Shown: in pieces, positions 34,979-44,190 of the stretch
Layout of the letters: the number at the start of each line of letters is the position of its first letter
Position numbering within the stretch: position 1 is the stretch's first letter
Notes under the pieces: generated by a model
Databases searched by the model: none
What the model was told of the DNA's origin: nothing
The model's input: only the letters and a program-made list of their open reading frames with translations
Source of the DNA: Thermaurantimonas sp046299575
GTDB lineage: Bacteria > Bacteroidota > Bacteroidia > Flavobacteriales > Schleiferiaceae
Assembly (NCBI RefSeq): GCF_046299575.1
Contig: NZ_JBKBHX010000003.1
Location: 1 to 64,000 of the forward strand
DNA length: 64,000 nucleotides
Direction: 5' to 3'
Translations under genes and position numbers: made by a program

Positions 34979-36364
34979 ATGAAACTCCGGATGCGCATAA
35001 CGCTGTGGTTTACTTGTATTACGGGGATCATACTATTGATTTTTGCTGGAAGCATGTACTACAGCGCCAGTTCTACCCGCGAGAAGGAATTTTTCAACTA
35101 TCTGCAAAACGAAGCCATCACCAAGTGCAATCTCCTCTACTCCGCCGGACTGGAGCCTACTACCTTGCAAAAAATCTACAAGAGCAACCGAATGCTTCAG
35201 ATCGAAGCTGAAGTAGCCGTGTACGACACTTCCTTTTCGCTTTTGTACCACGACGATGTCAATATCGATTTCGTTAAAGAGACACCCGAACTACTAAAGC
35301 AAATACTTATTCTTGGAGAAGTAGGCTTCTATCAAAAGGATTGGCAGGTAATAGGGCTAAAGCATCAAATCAGTGATCAGACCTATTTAATAACAGCCGC
35401 TGCGTACGACCGATACGGATATGCCAAACTGCACAGTCTGCTGTTGACCATGATAGCTTTATCCATTCCGGCACTTGTGATGATTTATATATCCGGAATA
35501 TTTCTGTCGAAAAAGGCCCTTGACCCTATCAAGGAAATCACACGGCGAGCTCGACGAATCACCGCCACAAATCTCGACCTTCGATTACCTGATTACCATA
35601 CACGCGACGAGCTTTCTGAATTGGCTCAGACTTTCAACGAAATGCTCGCAAGGCTTGAAAATTCCTTTGAAGCTCAGAAGGCTTTTGTATCAAACATAGC
35701 CCATGAGCTACGAACCCCTCTTACATCCATAATTGCAGAACTCGAATACTTGCTGGCCAAACCACGCTCACCTGTAGAACTCCACAGATCCCTTCAATCT
35801 GCACTTACAGACGCACGCAGGCTGTCTCGAATGTCATCCAGTCTGCTGGATTTAGCCAGAGCCAGTTATGACCCTTCAAAAATTGCATTTAAAAATGTGC
35901 GAATCGACGAAGTACTACTCGATGCCCGTGAACTCCTGCTGAATGCAAATGCTGAATACTCCGTTGAAATTTCTTATAACCAAAACTTTACAACTGAAAT
36001 GGTGGATGTGCTGACGTGCCGTGCCAATGAATATTTGCTGAAAACGGCTTTTCTGAACCTTATGGAAAATTCCTGTAAATATTCCCCGGATCATACATGT
36101 ATCGTACGCATTTCGGCTGAATCAAATTCAGCAGACAAAGGAACCGGTCACGTATTGTCAATTCAATTTATAGATCATGGCCCGGGGATACCTGACGACG
36201 AAGTTGAAAAGATATTTATCCCATTTTACAGGGGCAAAAACAAGCATCTATCCAATGGATCCGGAATCGGCCTCTCATTAACCAAAAAAATAGTCGAGCT
36301 TCACAAAGGCACCATCAGTGTCGAATCCGGAGACCAGGGCAGCACCTTTACTGTGAAAATCTGA
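34979..36364 (+). CDS. Sensor histidine kinase, orphan
   Basis: 461 aa. Two membrane segments (about 8-28 and 153-175) enclose a sensor domain of about 125 residues. HAMP follows, then HisKA with H242 in AHELRTPLTS, then the ATPase domain with LMENSCKYS, DHGPGIPDDE and GSGIGLSLTKKI. The layout resembles CusS and related metal or envelope stress sensors. No response regulator is adjacent: the upstream gene is a divergent peptidase and the downstream one a convergent peroxidase. Confidence 0.92.
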   Translation: MKLRMRITLWFTCITGIILLIFAGSMYYSASSTREKEFFNYLQNEAITKCNLLYSAGLEPTTLQKIYKSNRMLQIEAEVAVYDTSFSLLYHDDVNIDFVKETPELLKQILILGEVGFYQKDWQVIGLKHQISDQTYLITAAAYDRYGYAKLHSLLLTMIALSIPALVMIYISGIFLSKKALDPIKEITRRARRITATNLDLRLPDYHTRDELSELAQTFNEMLARLENSFEAQKAFVSNIAHELRTPLTSIIAELEYLLAKPRSPVELHRSLQSALTDARRLSRMSSSLLDLARASYDPSKIAFKNVRIDEVLLDARELLLNANAEYSVEISYNQNFTTEMVDVLTCRANEYLLKTAFLNLMENSCKYSPDHTCIVRISAESNSADKGTGHVLSIQFIDHGPGIPDDEVEKIFIPFYRGKNKHLSNGSGIGLSLTKKIVELHKGTISVESGDQGSTFTVKI

Positions 36365-36400
36365 ATTTGAATGTACTGGATTTCGTAAAAATTTTGGTCA

Positions 36401-37399
36401 TTATTTCCTGACCGGCATCACAGTATCCGAGAAAGCTTTAAGTATGGCTACCAGCTGACTTTTTTCCTCATCGGTCAGCATCAGCGGACGGATCAAAGGC
36501 GACCTGGCCGGATGATTTTTTCCACCACTGTTGTAATGCTCCACTACACTTTCCAGAGTTAAAACACTGCCATCGTGCATGTAAGGTGCTGTGTAAATTA
36601 AATTTCTCAAAGTTGGTGTCTTCATTTTTCCGATATCAGCCGAATCCCTGGTTCTTCTAAAGAGTCCTACATCTTCATATTTTTCATGTAGGCCGATATT
36701 CTGAAGGGAGTAATCCGTCAGGTCAGGCCCGTTGTGACAGCTGATACAGCCGGCTTTTCCGGTAAAAAGCCTCCAACCGGATAATTCATCTTCTGTCAGA
36801 GACTTTTCGCTCAGATAATACCATGCATCCCAGCGCGAAAAACCTGAAACCAAGGTTCGCTCATAAGTGGCAATAGCCCTGCTCAGGTGATAGAAATCCA
36901 CTGTATCTACGCCATAGGCTTTTTTAAATAGTTTTCGGTATTCTGAATGGGCATTTATCCGATCGATGAGCATGGGAACATTTGTGGCCATTTCTTCAGG
37001 ATTTTCAAGCGGCCCAAGCATCTGTGACTCCAGTCGTGGATTTCCACCTTCCTTAAAAAAATAAGGATGCCATGCCACATTGAATAGAGTAGGCGCATTT
37101 CGGGCAGTCGTTTGACCAGCATGGCCGATGCTTTTTTCAAGTCCATCGGTAAAGGCTAATTCCGGTTTATGACACGTACCACAGCTAACTGTAGAATCGA
37201 TTGATAATCCCGGGTCAAAAAACAACTTTCGTCCCAGGGCTACCCGCTCTTCCGATGGTAGGGCATCGGCCGGATAATGCACTACAGGAAAGCCCAAATG
37301 TGGCCCTCTCCAAAGAGCTGTCGCATCATCTTTCTCTCCAGAGCATGCAGCTACTATAATCGCTAAAAGATTCGCCCAAGAAACTCCCCACCATTGCAT
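36401..37399 (-). CDS. Di-haem cytochrome c peroxidase/MauG family lipoprotein
   Basis: 332 aa. Lipobox VAAC (C19). Haem sites CGTCH (73-77) and CISCH (218-222), with LGRKLFFDPGLS, TARNAPTLFNVAW, FFKEGGNP and APYMHDGS. It is a relative of the MbnH-like enzyme at 12.1 kb but has no MbnP-like partner next to it. Peroxide detoxification or oxidation of another protein are both possible. It starts one base after queE ends, on the same strand. Confidence 0.92.
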   Translation of the reverse strand: MQWWGVSWANLLAIIVAACSGEKDDATALWRGPHLGFPVVHYPADALPSEERVALGRKLFFDPGLSIDSTVSCGTCHKPELAFTDGLEKSIGHAGQTTARNAPTLFNVAWHPYFFKEGGNPRLESQMLGPLENPEEMATNVPMLIDRINAHSEYRKLFKKAYGVDTVDFYHLSRAIATYERTLVSGFSRWDAWYYLSEKSLTEDELSGWRLFTGKAGCISCHNGPDLTDYSLQNIGLHEKYEDVGLFRRTRDSADIGKMKTPTLRNLIYTAPYMHDGSVLTLESVVEHYNSGGKNHPARSPLIRPLMLTDEEKSQLVAILKAFSDTVMPVRK

Positions 37400-37400
37400 C

Positions 37401-38042
37401 TTATGGAATTCCTATGTATTTATGCGTTTGCAGTGAAACCCTCCACTTCGGATTTGCCATCACATACTCAGCAATGATGGGCATCACTTCCTTTCGACGG
37501 CTCCACTCCGGCTGCAGGAAGAGCGCACATTGCTTTCCTACTTTCTCAGCGTGCATTTCAGCCCACTTCAGGTCGTGGCGATTGTACACGATTACCTTTA
37601 GTTCATTAGCCAGTGCATACCACTCAGGCAGAGGAGGCTTTGTCTTTTTGGGCGAAAGGCACACCCAATCCCATGTGCCGGTGACGGGATATGAGCCTGA
37701 AGTTTCAAGGTGTATTGTTATTCCACGCTCTTTTAATGCCTTAGTCAGTGGCCCCATATTCCATGTTAAGGGTTCCCCACCAGTTACTACCACAGTAGTT
37801 GAATGTTTTGCCGAACGCTCGGCAATTTCCTCAACTGCGGTCGGCGGATGCAAAGCAGCATTCCAACTCTCTTTCACATCACACCAGTGGCAGCCCACAT
37901 CGCACCCACCGATGCGCACGAAATAAGCTGCCTTGCCCGTGTGAAATCCTTCCCCCTGAATGGTGTAAAACTCCTCCATTAGAGGAACATATCGTCCATC
38001 AGCTACCAGTCTTTCATTTACTTCTTTGTCGTGCACATTCAT
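37401..38042 (-). CDS. queE: 7-carboxy-7-deazaguanine synthase
   Basis: 213 aa from ATG 38042 (MNVHDKE); the frame reaches a TTG three codons upstream. Radical SAM enzyme of queuosine synthesis acting on carboxytetrahydropterin. The iron-sulfur motif is CDVGCHWC (C47, C51, C54), with FYTIQGEG before it and VVTGGEP after. The other queuosine genes are not in the window, although the pterin synthase at 16 kb belongs to the family that includes QueD. Confidence 0.93.
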   Translation of the reverse strand: MNVHDKEVNERLVADGRYVPLMEEFYTIQGEGFHTGKAAYFVRIGGCDVGCHWCDVKESWNAALHPPTAVEEIAERSAKHSTTVVVTGGEPLTWNMGPLTKALKERGITIHLETSGSYPVTGTWDWVCLSPKKTKPPLPEWYALANELKVIVYNRHDLKWAEMHAEKVGKQCALFLQPEWSRRKEVMPIIAEYVMANPKWRVSLQTHKYIGIP

Positions 38043-38109
38043 ACGCCACAAAGGTACGTTGGCTCCTTTCAGTCATTTGGGTGTATTTTTTTTGTTGATA
38101 TTTTGATAT

Positions 38110-38300
38110 TGTCCCAGGTTGGGTGCCTTATTCGCCTTGCAGGTGGGCGCATTACAAATGACTGAATTGTCTGCCCTACGGGCTAGTTCTTACAAGGCAG
38201 CTAAAGCTGACATCGTATGGAGTTGCTATCTGTACCCTTATACCACAGCACCCACCTGCTGCGGCTTATTTCTGCCATCCGTCAGGCGGCAGCAGCGTGA
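38110..38300 (+). repeat. Dispersed intergenic repeat, copy A
   Basis: Shares ordered blocks with the inverse strand of 49594-49817: a CCCAnnTTGGG palindrome-like core (38113-38123), TATTCGCCTTG then GTGGGCGCA then ACAA (38129-38157), TTGTCTGCCCT (38167-38177), and CCCAC then CTGCGGCT then GCCA (38251-38277). It also has a CTGCC...GGCAG inverted pair near 38272-38292. The surrounding gap 38052-38481 holds no gene: a long open frame through it is the upstream extension of the SRPBCC gene and lacks protein-like character. I do not recognise the repeat family. Confidence 0.6.
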
Positions 38301-38481
38301 GAGGCTTATTGTTCATTTCCGAAAACATACGAATTCCTTACGAATGCCTCCATTTACCCGTGCCAAATTGATTTTAATCCACTTCGTGTCTTCTACAGCT
38401 ATCACCAATTCTACAGCTCACCCAAACCACAATAAACAATTTTCCAATATTTTTTCTTTTAATGAAAAATCACAAAAAATT

Positions 38482-38937
38482 ATGTACCAACTAAAAGAAG
38501 AAGTACTCATTCAAGATACTATGGACAACGTGTGGAAATTTTTTGCCACACCCTTTAATCTTCAAAGAATAACACCACCAGATATGGGCTTCGTAATCAA
38601 AACTCCTGTGCCCGATGAGATGTACGAAGGTCTCATCATCGCATACACTGTTCGTCCGCTTTTCGGCATACCCACCGAATGGGTCACCGAAATAACCCAT
38701 ATTCGTCGGCACGAGTTTTTTGTGGATGAGCAGCGTATTGGCCCTTATGCCATGTGGCATCACGAGCACCATTTTAAGCAAACCGACCAAGGCATTCTCG
38801 TCACTGATATCGTAAGCTATCAGCTGCCACTTGCACCTTTAGGCAACTTTTTGCACCCGGTCTTAATAAAACCTAGACTCCAAAAAATCTTTAGCTATCG
38901 CACCAAAGTTATCAAAGAAATTTTCAAAACCAAATGA
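38482..38937 (+). CDS. SRPBCC family protein
   Basis: 151 aa from ATG 38482 (MYQLKEEVLI); the frame extends 121 codons upstream through repeat sequence and that part is rejected. START/Bet v 1-like fold: TMDNVWKFFATPFNLQRITPP, then GTPTEWVTEI-type middle (here GIPTEWVTEI), MWHHEHHF and a C-terminal helix. These proteins bind hydrophobic ligands; the bacterial members of this type are of unknown role. Stop overlaps the DUF429 start (ATGA). Confidence 0.85.
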   Translation: MYQLKEEVLIQDTMDNVWKFFATPFNLQRITPPDMGFVIKTPVPDEMYEGLIIAYTVRPLFGIPTEWVTEITHIRRHEFFVDEQRIGPYAMWHHEHHFKQTDQGILVTDIVSYQLPLAPLGNFLHPVLIKPRLQKIFSYRTKVIKEIFKTK

Positions 38938-39545
38938 CATGCCTGCCACCTGAATGCGTTCTCTTTGGTGTTGATTTTGGCAGTCGGTATGCCGGCACCA
39001 CTGTGATAGCAGTTTATGAACCCTTTAAAATCTATTTTCTTAGCTGTAAAAAAGAGGAAGATGCTGATGCATTTATTGAGCAGTCAGCAATTCACTTTTC
39101 ACCAGATTGCATTTTTCTCGACGCGCCCCTCTCTCTACCTGGCCGGTATGTCGGTCTTGAAGGGTTCGACGATTACTTCTATCGCAAAGCAGACATCCAA
39201 TGTGGAGCTATGTCGCCAATGTTTTTAGGCGGACTTACCGCCAGGGCTATAAGACTGCGCGATAAACTAGCTCTGATGGGTATTTTTGTTTTTGAAACTT
39301 ATCCCAAACTCCTTGCAAGCGAACTCGACCTATTAGTTCTCGGCTATAAAAAAGATAAAACTCACCTACAGACCTGCCGTGCAAAAATTGCATCGCTCTT
39401 TAACCCTGCCATCTCTTTAAAAGAATCATCTATTGAATCTTGGCACCATTTCGACGCCCTCCTTGCTCTAATGTCGGCCATGAAATACATCTGTAAAAAA
39501 GCCAGCGCTCTAGGCGACCAGAAGGAGGGTCTTATTTTTTACTAA
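38934..39545 (+). CDS. DUF429 family protein (RNase H-like fold)
   Basis: 203 aa. FGVDFGSRYAGTT at the N-terminus, FLDAPLSLPG, MSPMFLGGLTARAIRL and FETYPKLLA are the marks of DUF429, an RNase H-fold family with conserved acidic residues (D14, D65) and a late HHFDALLAL. Catalysis is not established for the family. It is coupled to the SRPBCC gene. Confidence 0.8.
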   Translation: MTCLPPECVLFGVDFGSRYAGTTVIAVYEPFKIYFLSCKKEEDADAFIEQSAIHFSPDCIFLDAPLSLPGRYVGLEGFDDYFYRKADIQCGAMSPMFLGGLTARAIRLRDKLALMGIFVFETYPKLLASELDLLVLGYKKDKTHLQTCRAKIASLFNPAISLKESSIESWHHFDALLALMSAMKYICKKASALGDQKEGLIFY

Positions 39546-39588
39546 CAAGTGTACTTTTGACCTTAAATTTCAGCAAATTCACCCCAAA

Positions 39589-40227
39589 ATGATTCAATAC
39601 CCCTTTAAATTATTGTGGACCACTACTAATTCACTTTTTTCTCAATGTTGCTTTAGCACTTTTTTTATCCTTTTCATTTCAATAAGTACATCGATTAATC
39701 ATGTTGCAGCTCAATCTTCTCAAAGTTGGGTATATGAATGCCGATATTTATGCAGTTTCGATTGCAGAGGTAAGATGTTTATGGAAGGTGTTGATATTAA
39801 GTGTGCATGTGACGATTGCCAGCCTATGCTTACGCGTTATGAAGGAACCCGACTGGTTGCAATTTACGCGGGCCGACGAGCAATGGAAGAGGTTTCTAGG
39901 GCAGGACAAAATTTCTACCACTACACCGATGAGCTGAACGAATATATTGCAAAATTCTGGCCTAACGACGGCTATCAGATCACCAGAGTAGAGTATCACC
40001 TCACAACCGATGCGCGCTTTGTAAAGTACTTTATGCAAAGTCTAAGTGGTCAAAAGACGGCTGTAATTTTTATGACTGACAAACTCTCGAGTCACTATCG
40101 CCTCCGCTGCCGTGAAAACTGCCCACTTGGGCCGGAAATCACCGTCGTTGACAGAAGGCCTCAAGAACACTGTTCACAAAAGGATTGCAAGACTTTAAAA
40201 GAAAAAATCCAGTTGCAACAGTTTTAA
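39589..40227 (+). CDS. Secreted cysteine-rich hypothetical protein
   Basis: 212 aa. A signal sequence with a hydrophobic stretch at about 20-40 ends near HVAAQ. The mature part has ten cysteines in two clusters: an N-terminal group (ECRYLCSFDC, KCACDDC) and a C-terminal group (RCRENCPLG, HCSQKDC). Even cysteine numbers suggest disulfides. No recognised domain and no type IX sorting tail. It lies between DUF429 and a type IX cargo gene on the same strand, but spacings of 43 and 77 bases do not prove an operon. Confidence 0.75.
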   Translation: MIQYPFKLLWTTTNSLFSQCCFSTFFILFISISTSINHVAAQSSQSWVYECRYLCSFDCRGKMFMEGVDIKCACDDCQPMLTRYEGTRLVAIYAGRRAMEEVSRAGQNFYHYTDELNEYIAKFWPNDGYQITRVEYHLTTDARFVKYFMQSLSGQKTAVIFMTDKLSSHYRLRCRENCPLGPEITVVDRRPQEHCSQKDCKTLKEKIQLQQF

Positions 40228-40304
40228 AAGGCTACTTCGGAATGTTCTCCTAACCTAAGGCATGTCATTTGCCGTTTTATAAGTTGATAAAAAAAATGAC
40301 ACAC

Positions 40305-41843
40305 ATGAAAAGAATCTCTATCTTTCTTATCACAGTCTTTTATTCAATCTTTTTATTCGTATCAGGTGGTCCGATTAAAGAATACGAACTTAAAAAGAAG
40401 AAGCAACTGGAAGAACTGAGAAAGAATCCGCATCAAGAGCTTAAAAAGATGCTACGCGCTGCAAGCAGGTCTTCCTCTCTGTATCAACAAAAGCCTGCTA
40501 ACGTTTTGATTCCCGATTCGATTGTCAACTATTCTTTCGATGGAACCCAGTATAATCTCATCGGCTATGAAATTCTTCAGTATTCCGCACTCCAAAAGGT
40601 GGATTTTGTAAAAACGTATGTGCAAGGCAACCTTACTCAGACCATTGATTTTCAGTATCCAGGAACACCCTTTGCTACCACAATACTTGTAAATTCGAGT
40701 CCGTCTTCGAGTTCACAGCCTAACGAAAAAATGGAATTATTCTTCGACAGTCAAAACAAGCTTATTAAAACAAAAACCTACATGTGGGTAAACAACAGCT
40801 GGCAACTATCGATGGCCGATTCTCTTCATATTATAAACAATACTGCAAACCCACCAAAGCCTCAAGAAATCAGATATTTCGTATCAGAACAAGGCGGCCC
40901 GTACAAAAATGTAATGTCGATTAAAAACATTACTTACGACGCAACTACTGGTCTTGAGAAAAACGTGACTTTTGCCATTGACCTTGCTCAATTAGGAGTG
41001 CCAATTGATTTCATCAAATATGAAAACTGTACCTGGGAGTTAGGCCATCTCGATTTACGGAGTATTTTTCTTAATTATGAGGAGTTATGCAAAAGCATAT
41101 ATCCAAGATATGAATTGTTTGAAACGTATAACTATGCTTACAACAATGGCCCTACCAGCTATCAAGCCAGTGAACTCGATCCGGCAACCATGCAAATGAA
41201 GCTAACAGAAAGACTTCTGCCCAGCTACAGTGGCAGTGCTATCGCCTTTTTAACCAGACAAGAGCACAACGGTACAGCATGGGATACTGTAGGCAGAATC
41301 ATCCCCACTGTAAATGCCGGCAAAGTGCAAGTCATCGATTATCAAAAAAAGGTAGGCACATCATTTGTGCTCGAAAACCGCAAACTCATTTTATATGACG
41401 CTCAAGGAAATTACAGCGGTGAGTTGTACATATTCTACACCGCGCAGTCAGTAGATACCTCAGGAAACAAATACGAAAGAACTTATACTGGTGGCAAGCT
41501 TACTGAAGAGATACTCATGTTTTACACACCTGGAATAGGTTATCAACCTAGCACAAAAGATGTTTTCTTCTATAGAAGCAACATTTCAGTAAATGAGTTC
41601 AAAGACGATCAAAACTATATAAACATATATCCTAATCCAGCCTCTACAAGCATTCACCTGACCCTGCCGTTTGATGCCGAGTGGAAAATCTCTTTAACCG
41701 ATTTAACCGGAAGACCATTAAAAAATGATGTTTTATCCGGCCAAATGGGAGAAATTTCACTCAACGGTCTTCCGGCAGGCACCTATATATTGACAGCAAA
41801 CAGTGCAGAATACATAGCAGTTAAAAAGTTGATTGTTCGATAA
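40305..41843 (+). CDS. Secreted protein with type IX (type A) sorting domain
   Basis: 512 aa from ATG 40305 (MKRISIF); upstream TTG and ATG alternatives add a charged tail before the signal peptide. Signal peptide to about residue 20, then a body made of beta-rich repeats resembling YD-like or RHS-like hydrophilic strands (YNLIGYEILQYSA, LILYDAQGNYSGEL). The C-terminal sorting domain (about 440-512) starts with IYPNPAS, followed by LTDLTGR and LPAGTYIL. Function unknown. It is paralogous to the interrupted gene downstream. A terminator follows. Confidence 0.85.
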   Translation: MKRISIFLITVFYSIFLFVSGGPIKEYELKKKKQLEELRKNPHQELKKMLRAASRSSSLYQQKPANVLIPDSIVNYSFDGTQYNLIGYEILQYSALQKVDFVKTYVQGNLTQTIDFQYPGTPFATTILVNSSPSSSSQPNEKMELFFDSQNKLIKTKTYMWVNNSWQLSMADSLHIINNTANPPKPQEIRYFVSEQGGPYKNVMSIKNITYDATTGLEKNVTFAIDLAQLGVPIDFIKYENCTWELGHLDLRSIFLNYEELCKSIYPRYELFETYNYAYNNGPTSYQASELDPATMQMKLTERLLPSYSGSAIAFLTRQEHNGTAWDTVGRIIPTVNAGKVQVIDYQKKVGTSFVLENRKLILYDAQGNYSGELYIFYTAQSVDTSGNKYERTYTGGKLTEEILMFYTPGIGYQPSTKDVFFYRSNISVNEFKDDQNYINIYPNPASTSIHLTLPFDAEWKISLTDLTGRPLKNDVLSGQMGEISLNGLPAGTYILTANSAEYIAVKKLIVR

Positions 41844-41865
41844 GCAAACTCAAATTTATCAATTT

Positions 41866-41898
41866 AACCCTCCCGCTTTTATTCGGGAGGGTTTTTAT
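41866..41898 (+). terminator. Rho-independent terminator after the type IX cargo gene
   Basis: AACCCTCCCG (41866-41875), loop of 8, CGGGAGGGTT (41884-41893), then TTTATTT. Strong G+C stem with T run, 22 bases after the stop codon. Confidence 0.92.
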
Positions 41899-41982
41899 TT
41901 ACGCAAAAAAAAAAATCCCAAATGTCATATTATGCTTGAAGAAATTTTGTTTTTTTTGAAATAGTTAAAGCTTCAAATAATA

Positions 41983-43464
41983 ATGTACTGCTTTTCAAAG
42001 AACTTCCTACTTCCCTTTTTAGCTATATTACCTATCTTTATTCAAAGCCAATTTTTGCAAAATTATCCAGCCCCAGTTGCTGATCATATTACAGCTAGAT
42101 TTCTGGATACCAAATCGCACTTCAATGGATACCTTGCGCAAAAAAAATTAACCAATGAGCTACAAGTGCAGCTCACCCCTGATTCAATCGTTCATTTAAA
42201 ATACAATCACCTGACACAATCATATAACCTCTACCGATACGATGTGTTGCATTACACCTCTGATGGTCGAATAGCATATGTTTATTCAAAACCTGATTCG
42301 GGTCAACCTCGTTCCATACATTTCTATTATTCTTCAGGAAGATATCCAGATTCATTAATCGCCTACCTCGAACCATGGCGTACACCATATCCAATGAAAT
42401 ATTATTTTATCACTGATCACAATAAAAACCTAACAGTAATTAAACGTTATTCGCAAAGACCTGACGGGGTATGGATTGAAGTGGAAAAAGATTCCATTTT
42501 TATTGAATATAATTTTTTACAAAAACCTGCAAAGGTTTTTAATCAAAAAGGCCAATTAGTTTTTACAAATATTCAGTATCATCCTGTCACCGGATTGCCT
42601 ACTTCCGACAGACAATTGTCTGGAGCTGATGAATATGGTGAAATGGAAGATATGACATGGGAATATGGATATATCGACAGATATACTCTGGACCATAAAT
42701 TTAAGTATATATGTACTCAGCTATATGACTATTATTTTAGGTTTACTTAATCGTATTATGAAGATTTAAATACAGGATTTGGACCTACAACTTATACATT
42801 TTACATGAAATTTTACTTCCTTAGTCCATTTGAGAGAGTGATACCATATTATCAAAACGGAAAACTTTTTCAGACGGAATATGAGTTTTTTAACGGAAAA
42901 TGGCTAAAAATATCTAGAGGTACCTTCGTATATGAAGGTGACAGAATAAACAAAATAATCACCGAAAGTTTTAATAATTCAGATAAAAAATATACATATT
43001 CAGGTGATTTGTTTTTCTATTACGACAATTTGGGCTATTTATGCGGCCGAGTTTACGTACAAAAAGACTCGCTTTACAAAAATGGTACAGAATGGATTAG
43101 AACTATCGCGAACGATAGACTTTTGGAAGAATATGACTTGACTTATGAACAAAGTAATAACCCAAAAAGAAACAATAAAATTCTCTATTTTTATCGTGGC
43201 ACTTTGAGTCAAAAAGAGGAAAATATCGTTGATAAAATTTTAATTTTTCCCAATCCAGCAAGAGATTTTTTTGAAATACAATTCCCAGTACAATCTTCTG
43301 CCAAAATAGCTATATTTGACATCACAGGTAGAGAAGTGTTGGCCATAAATACTGAACGGGTTACTGAAAGAATTTCAACCGAAACTCTGGCAAGTGGTCT
43401 CTATGTGGTAAAAGTTGATTTTTTAAATCAATATTTTACCAAAAAACTACATATTCAACGATAG
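41983..43464 (+). pseudogene. Type IX cargo protein gene interrupted by one in-frame stop
   Basis: Two open segments (41983-42750 and 42805-43464) are in the same frame and are separated by a single TAA at 42748-42750. Reading through it gives S-Y-Y-E-D-L-N-T-G-F-G-P-T-T-Y, which aligns with NYAYNNGPTSY of the intact paralogue upstream. The first part has a signal peptide and the motif LTPDSIV shared with that paralogue (LIPDSIV). The second ends with a type IX sorting domain (IFPNPARDFFEI, ITGREVL, LASGLYVVKV). Total about 493 codons against 512 in the paralogue. A recent nonsense mutation or a sequence error are both possible; the short C-terminal part has no secretion signal. Confidence 0.8.
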
Positions 43465-43469
43465 TCTTT

Positions 43470-44015
43470 CTACTGCACTTCTTCAAGTTTTCTCAAAATA
43501 AATTCTGTCCTTTTTTCGGGCGTGTAAAAAGGAATTGACACGAGCTCGTAACCAAATTTTGTGTATGTTTCGGAAAGTAATTCATGGATGCGCACCGCAG
43601 TGGCCCAATCTTCTCTTCGTTCAGGGTCCCGGTTGTATATTTCGCGCCAAGGGGGTGCAATAAAAACAGTAGGAAAATACTTGTGTTGCAAAACCCAGGC
43701 TGTCATCTCTTCGTCGGGATTCAAATTGTCAAGAGGCAAATAGGCCAATGTATCGATCACAGATCGGTCGTAAAAGCTCAATCCATTATTCGCTGCGTGA
43801 TATTGTTTAGCCCTTCTGAAAAAAACCTCGCGGGAAAAGTCCAATAAATTATCCCAGGGCAAAATATCAGAGCCAGATTGCAGACTCTGCCGAATTATCT
43901 CTCTGGAGATTTCTTCAAAAACAGGAAAACCTCTCTTTCGCAGTTGGTTTAGTATGGTGGTTTTTCCGCTCCCGGGCCCGCCGGTGATGACCACCCTTTT
44001 TGGCTCAATATGCAT
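43470..44015 (-). CDS. NadR/AAA-type P-loop ATPase
   Basis: 181 aa. Walker A GGPGSGKTT (12-20), EISREIIRQ, YDRSVIDTLAYL and PPWREIYNRDPERRE. The pattern is that of the AAA_28 ATPases related to the kinase domain of NadR; a nucleoside or cofactor kinase role is plausible but unproven. It lies 31 bases downstream of the SRP RNA gene on the same strand. Confidence 0.85.
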   Translation of the reverse strand: MHIEPKRVVITGGPGSGKTTILNQLRKRGFPVFEEISREIIRQSLQSGSDILPWDNLLDFSREVFFRRAKQYHAANNGLSFYDRSVIDTLAYLPLDNLNPDEEMTAWVLQHKYFPTVFIAPPWREIYNRDPERREDWATAVRIHELLSETYTKFGYELVSIPFYTPEKRTEFILRKLEEVQ

Positions 44016-44046
44016 CTGTTTTTTAACACCCTATAATAAAAAGAAA

Positions 44047-44142
44047 GGGCAAGCTGACCATATCACACCGCTGCGACCCGCCACCCTTGCTTCATTCCTG
44101 ACCTGGGGGATTCACGAGGAGCTGGTTGTATGGGACTTGCCC
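44047..44142 (-). ncRNA. ffs: Signal recognition particle RNA (4.5S, small bacterial type)
   Basis: 96 nt. The ends pair as GGGCAAG (44142-44136) with CTTGCCC (44053-44047). The apical domain reads CCCCCAGGTCA-GGAA-TGAAGCAAGGG, where the GGAA tetraloop (44098-44095) is closed by an A-U pair instead of the usual C-G. The AGGTC and GAAGCAAGGG sides match the conserved Ffh-binding helix. A TAnnTTTG promoter box sits six bases before the 5' end. Confidence 0.92.
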
Positions 44143-44147
44143 GACTG

Positions 44148-44155
44148 CAAAAGTA
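44148..44155 (-). promoter_or_regulatory. -7 box of the SRP RNA promoter
   Basis: TACTTTTG on the minus strand (44155-44148) fits TAnnTTTG. The SRP RNA 5' end at 44142 is six bases downstream, the expected start distance. The -33 element is weak (T-rich, no clear TTG). Confidence 0.65.
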
Positions 44156-44190
44156 GTAATGCGCTTGGTTTAATAAAAACTTAATACCTA

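Noticed and set aside
38119..38481. In-frame N-terminal extension of the SRPBCC gene
   Set aside because: It covers the repeat, has no family similarity, and the family start matches the ATG at 38482.
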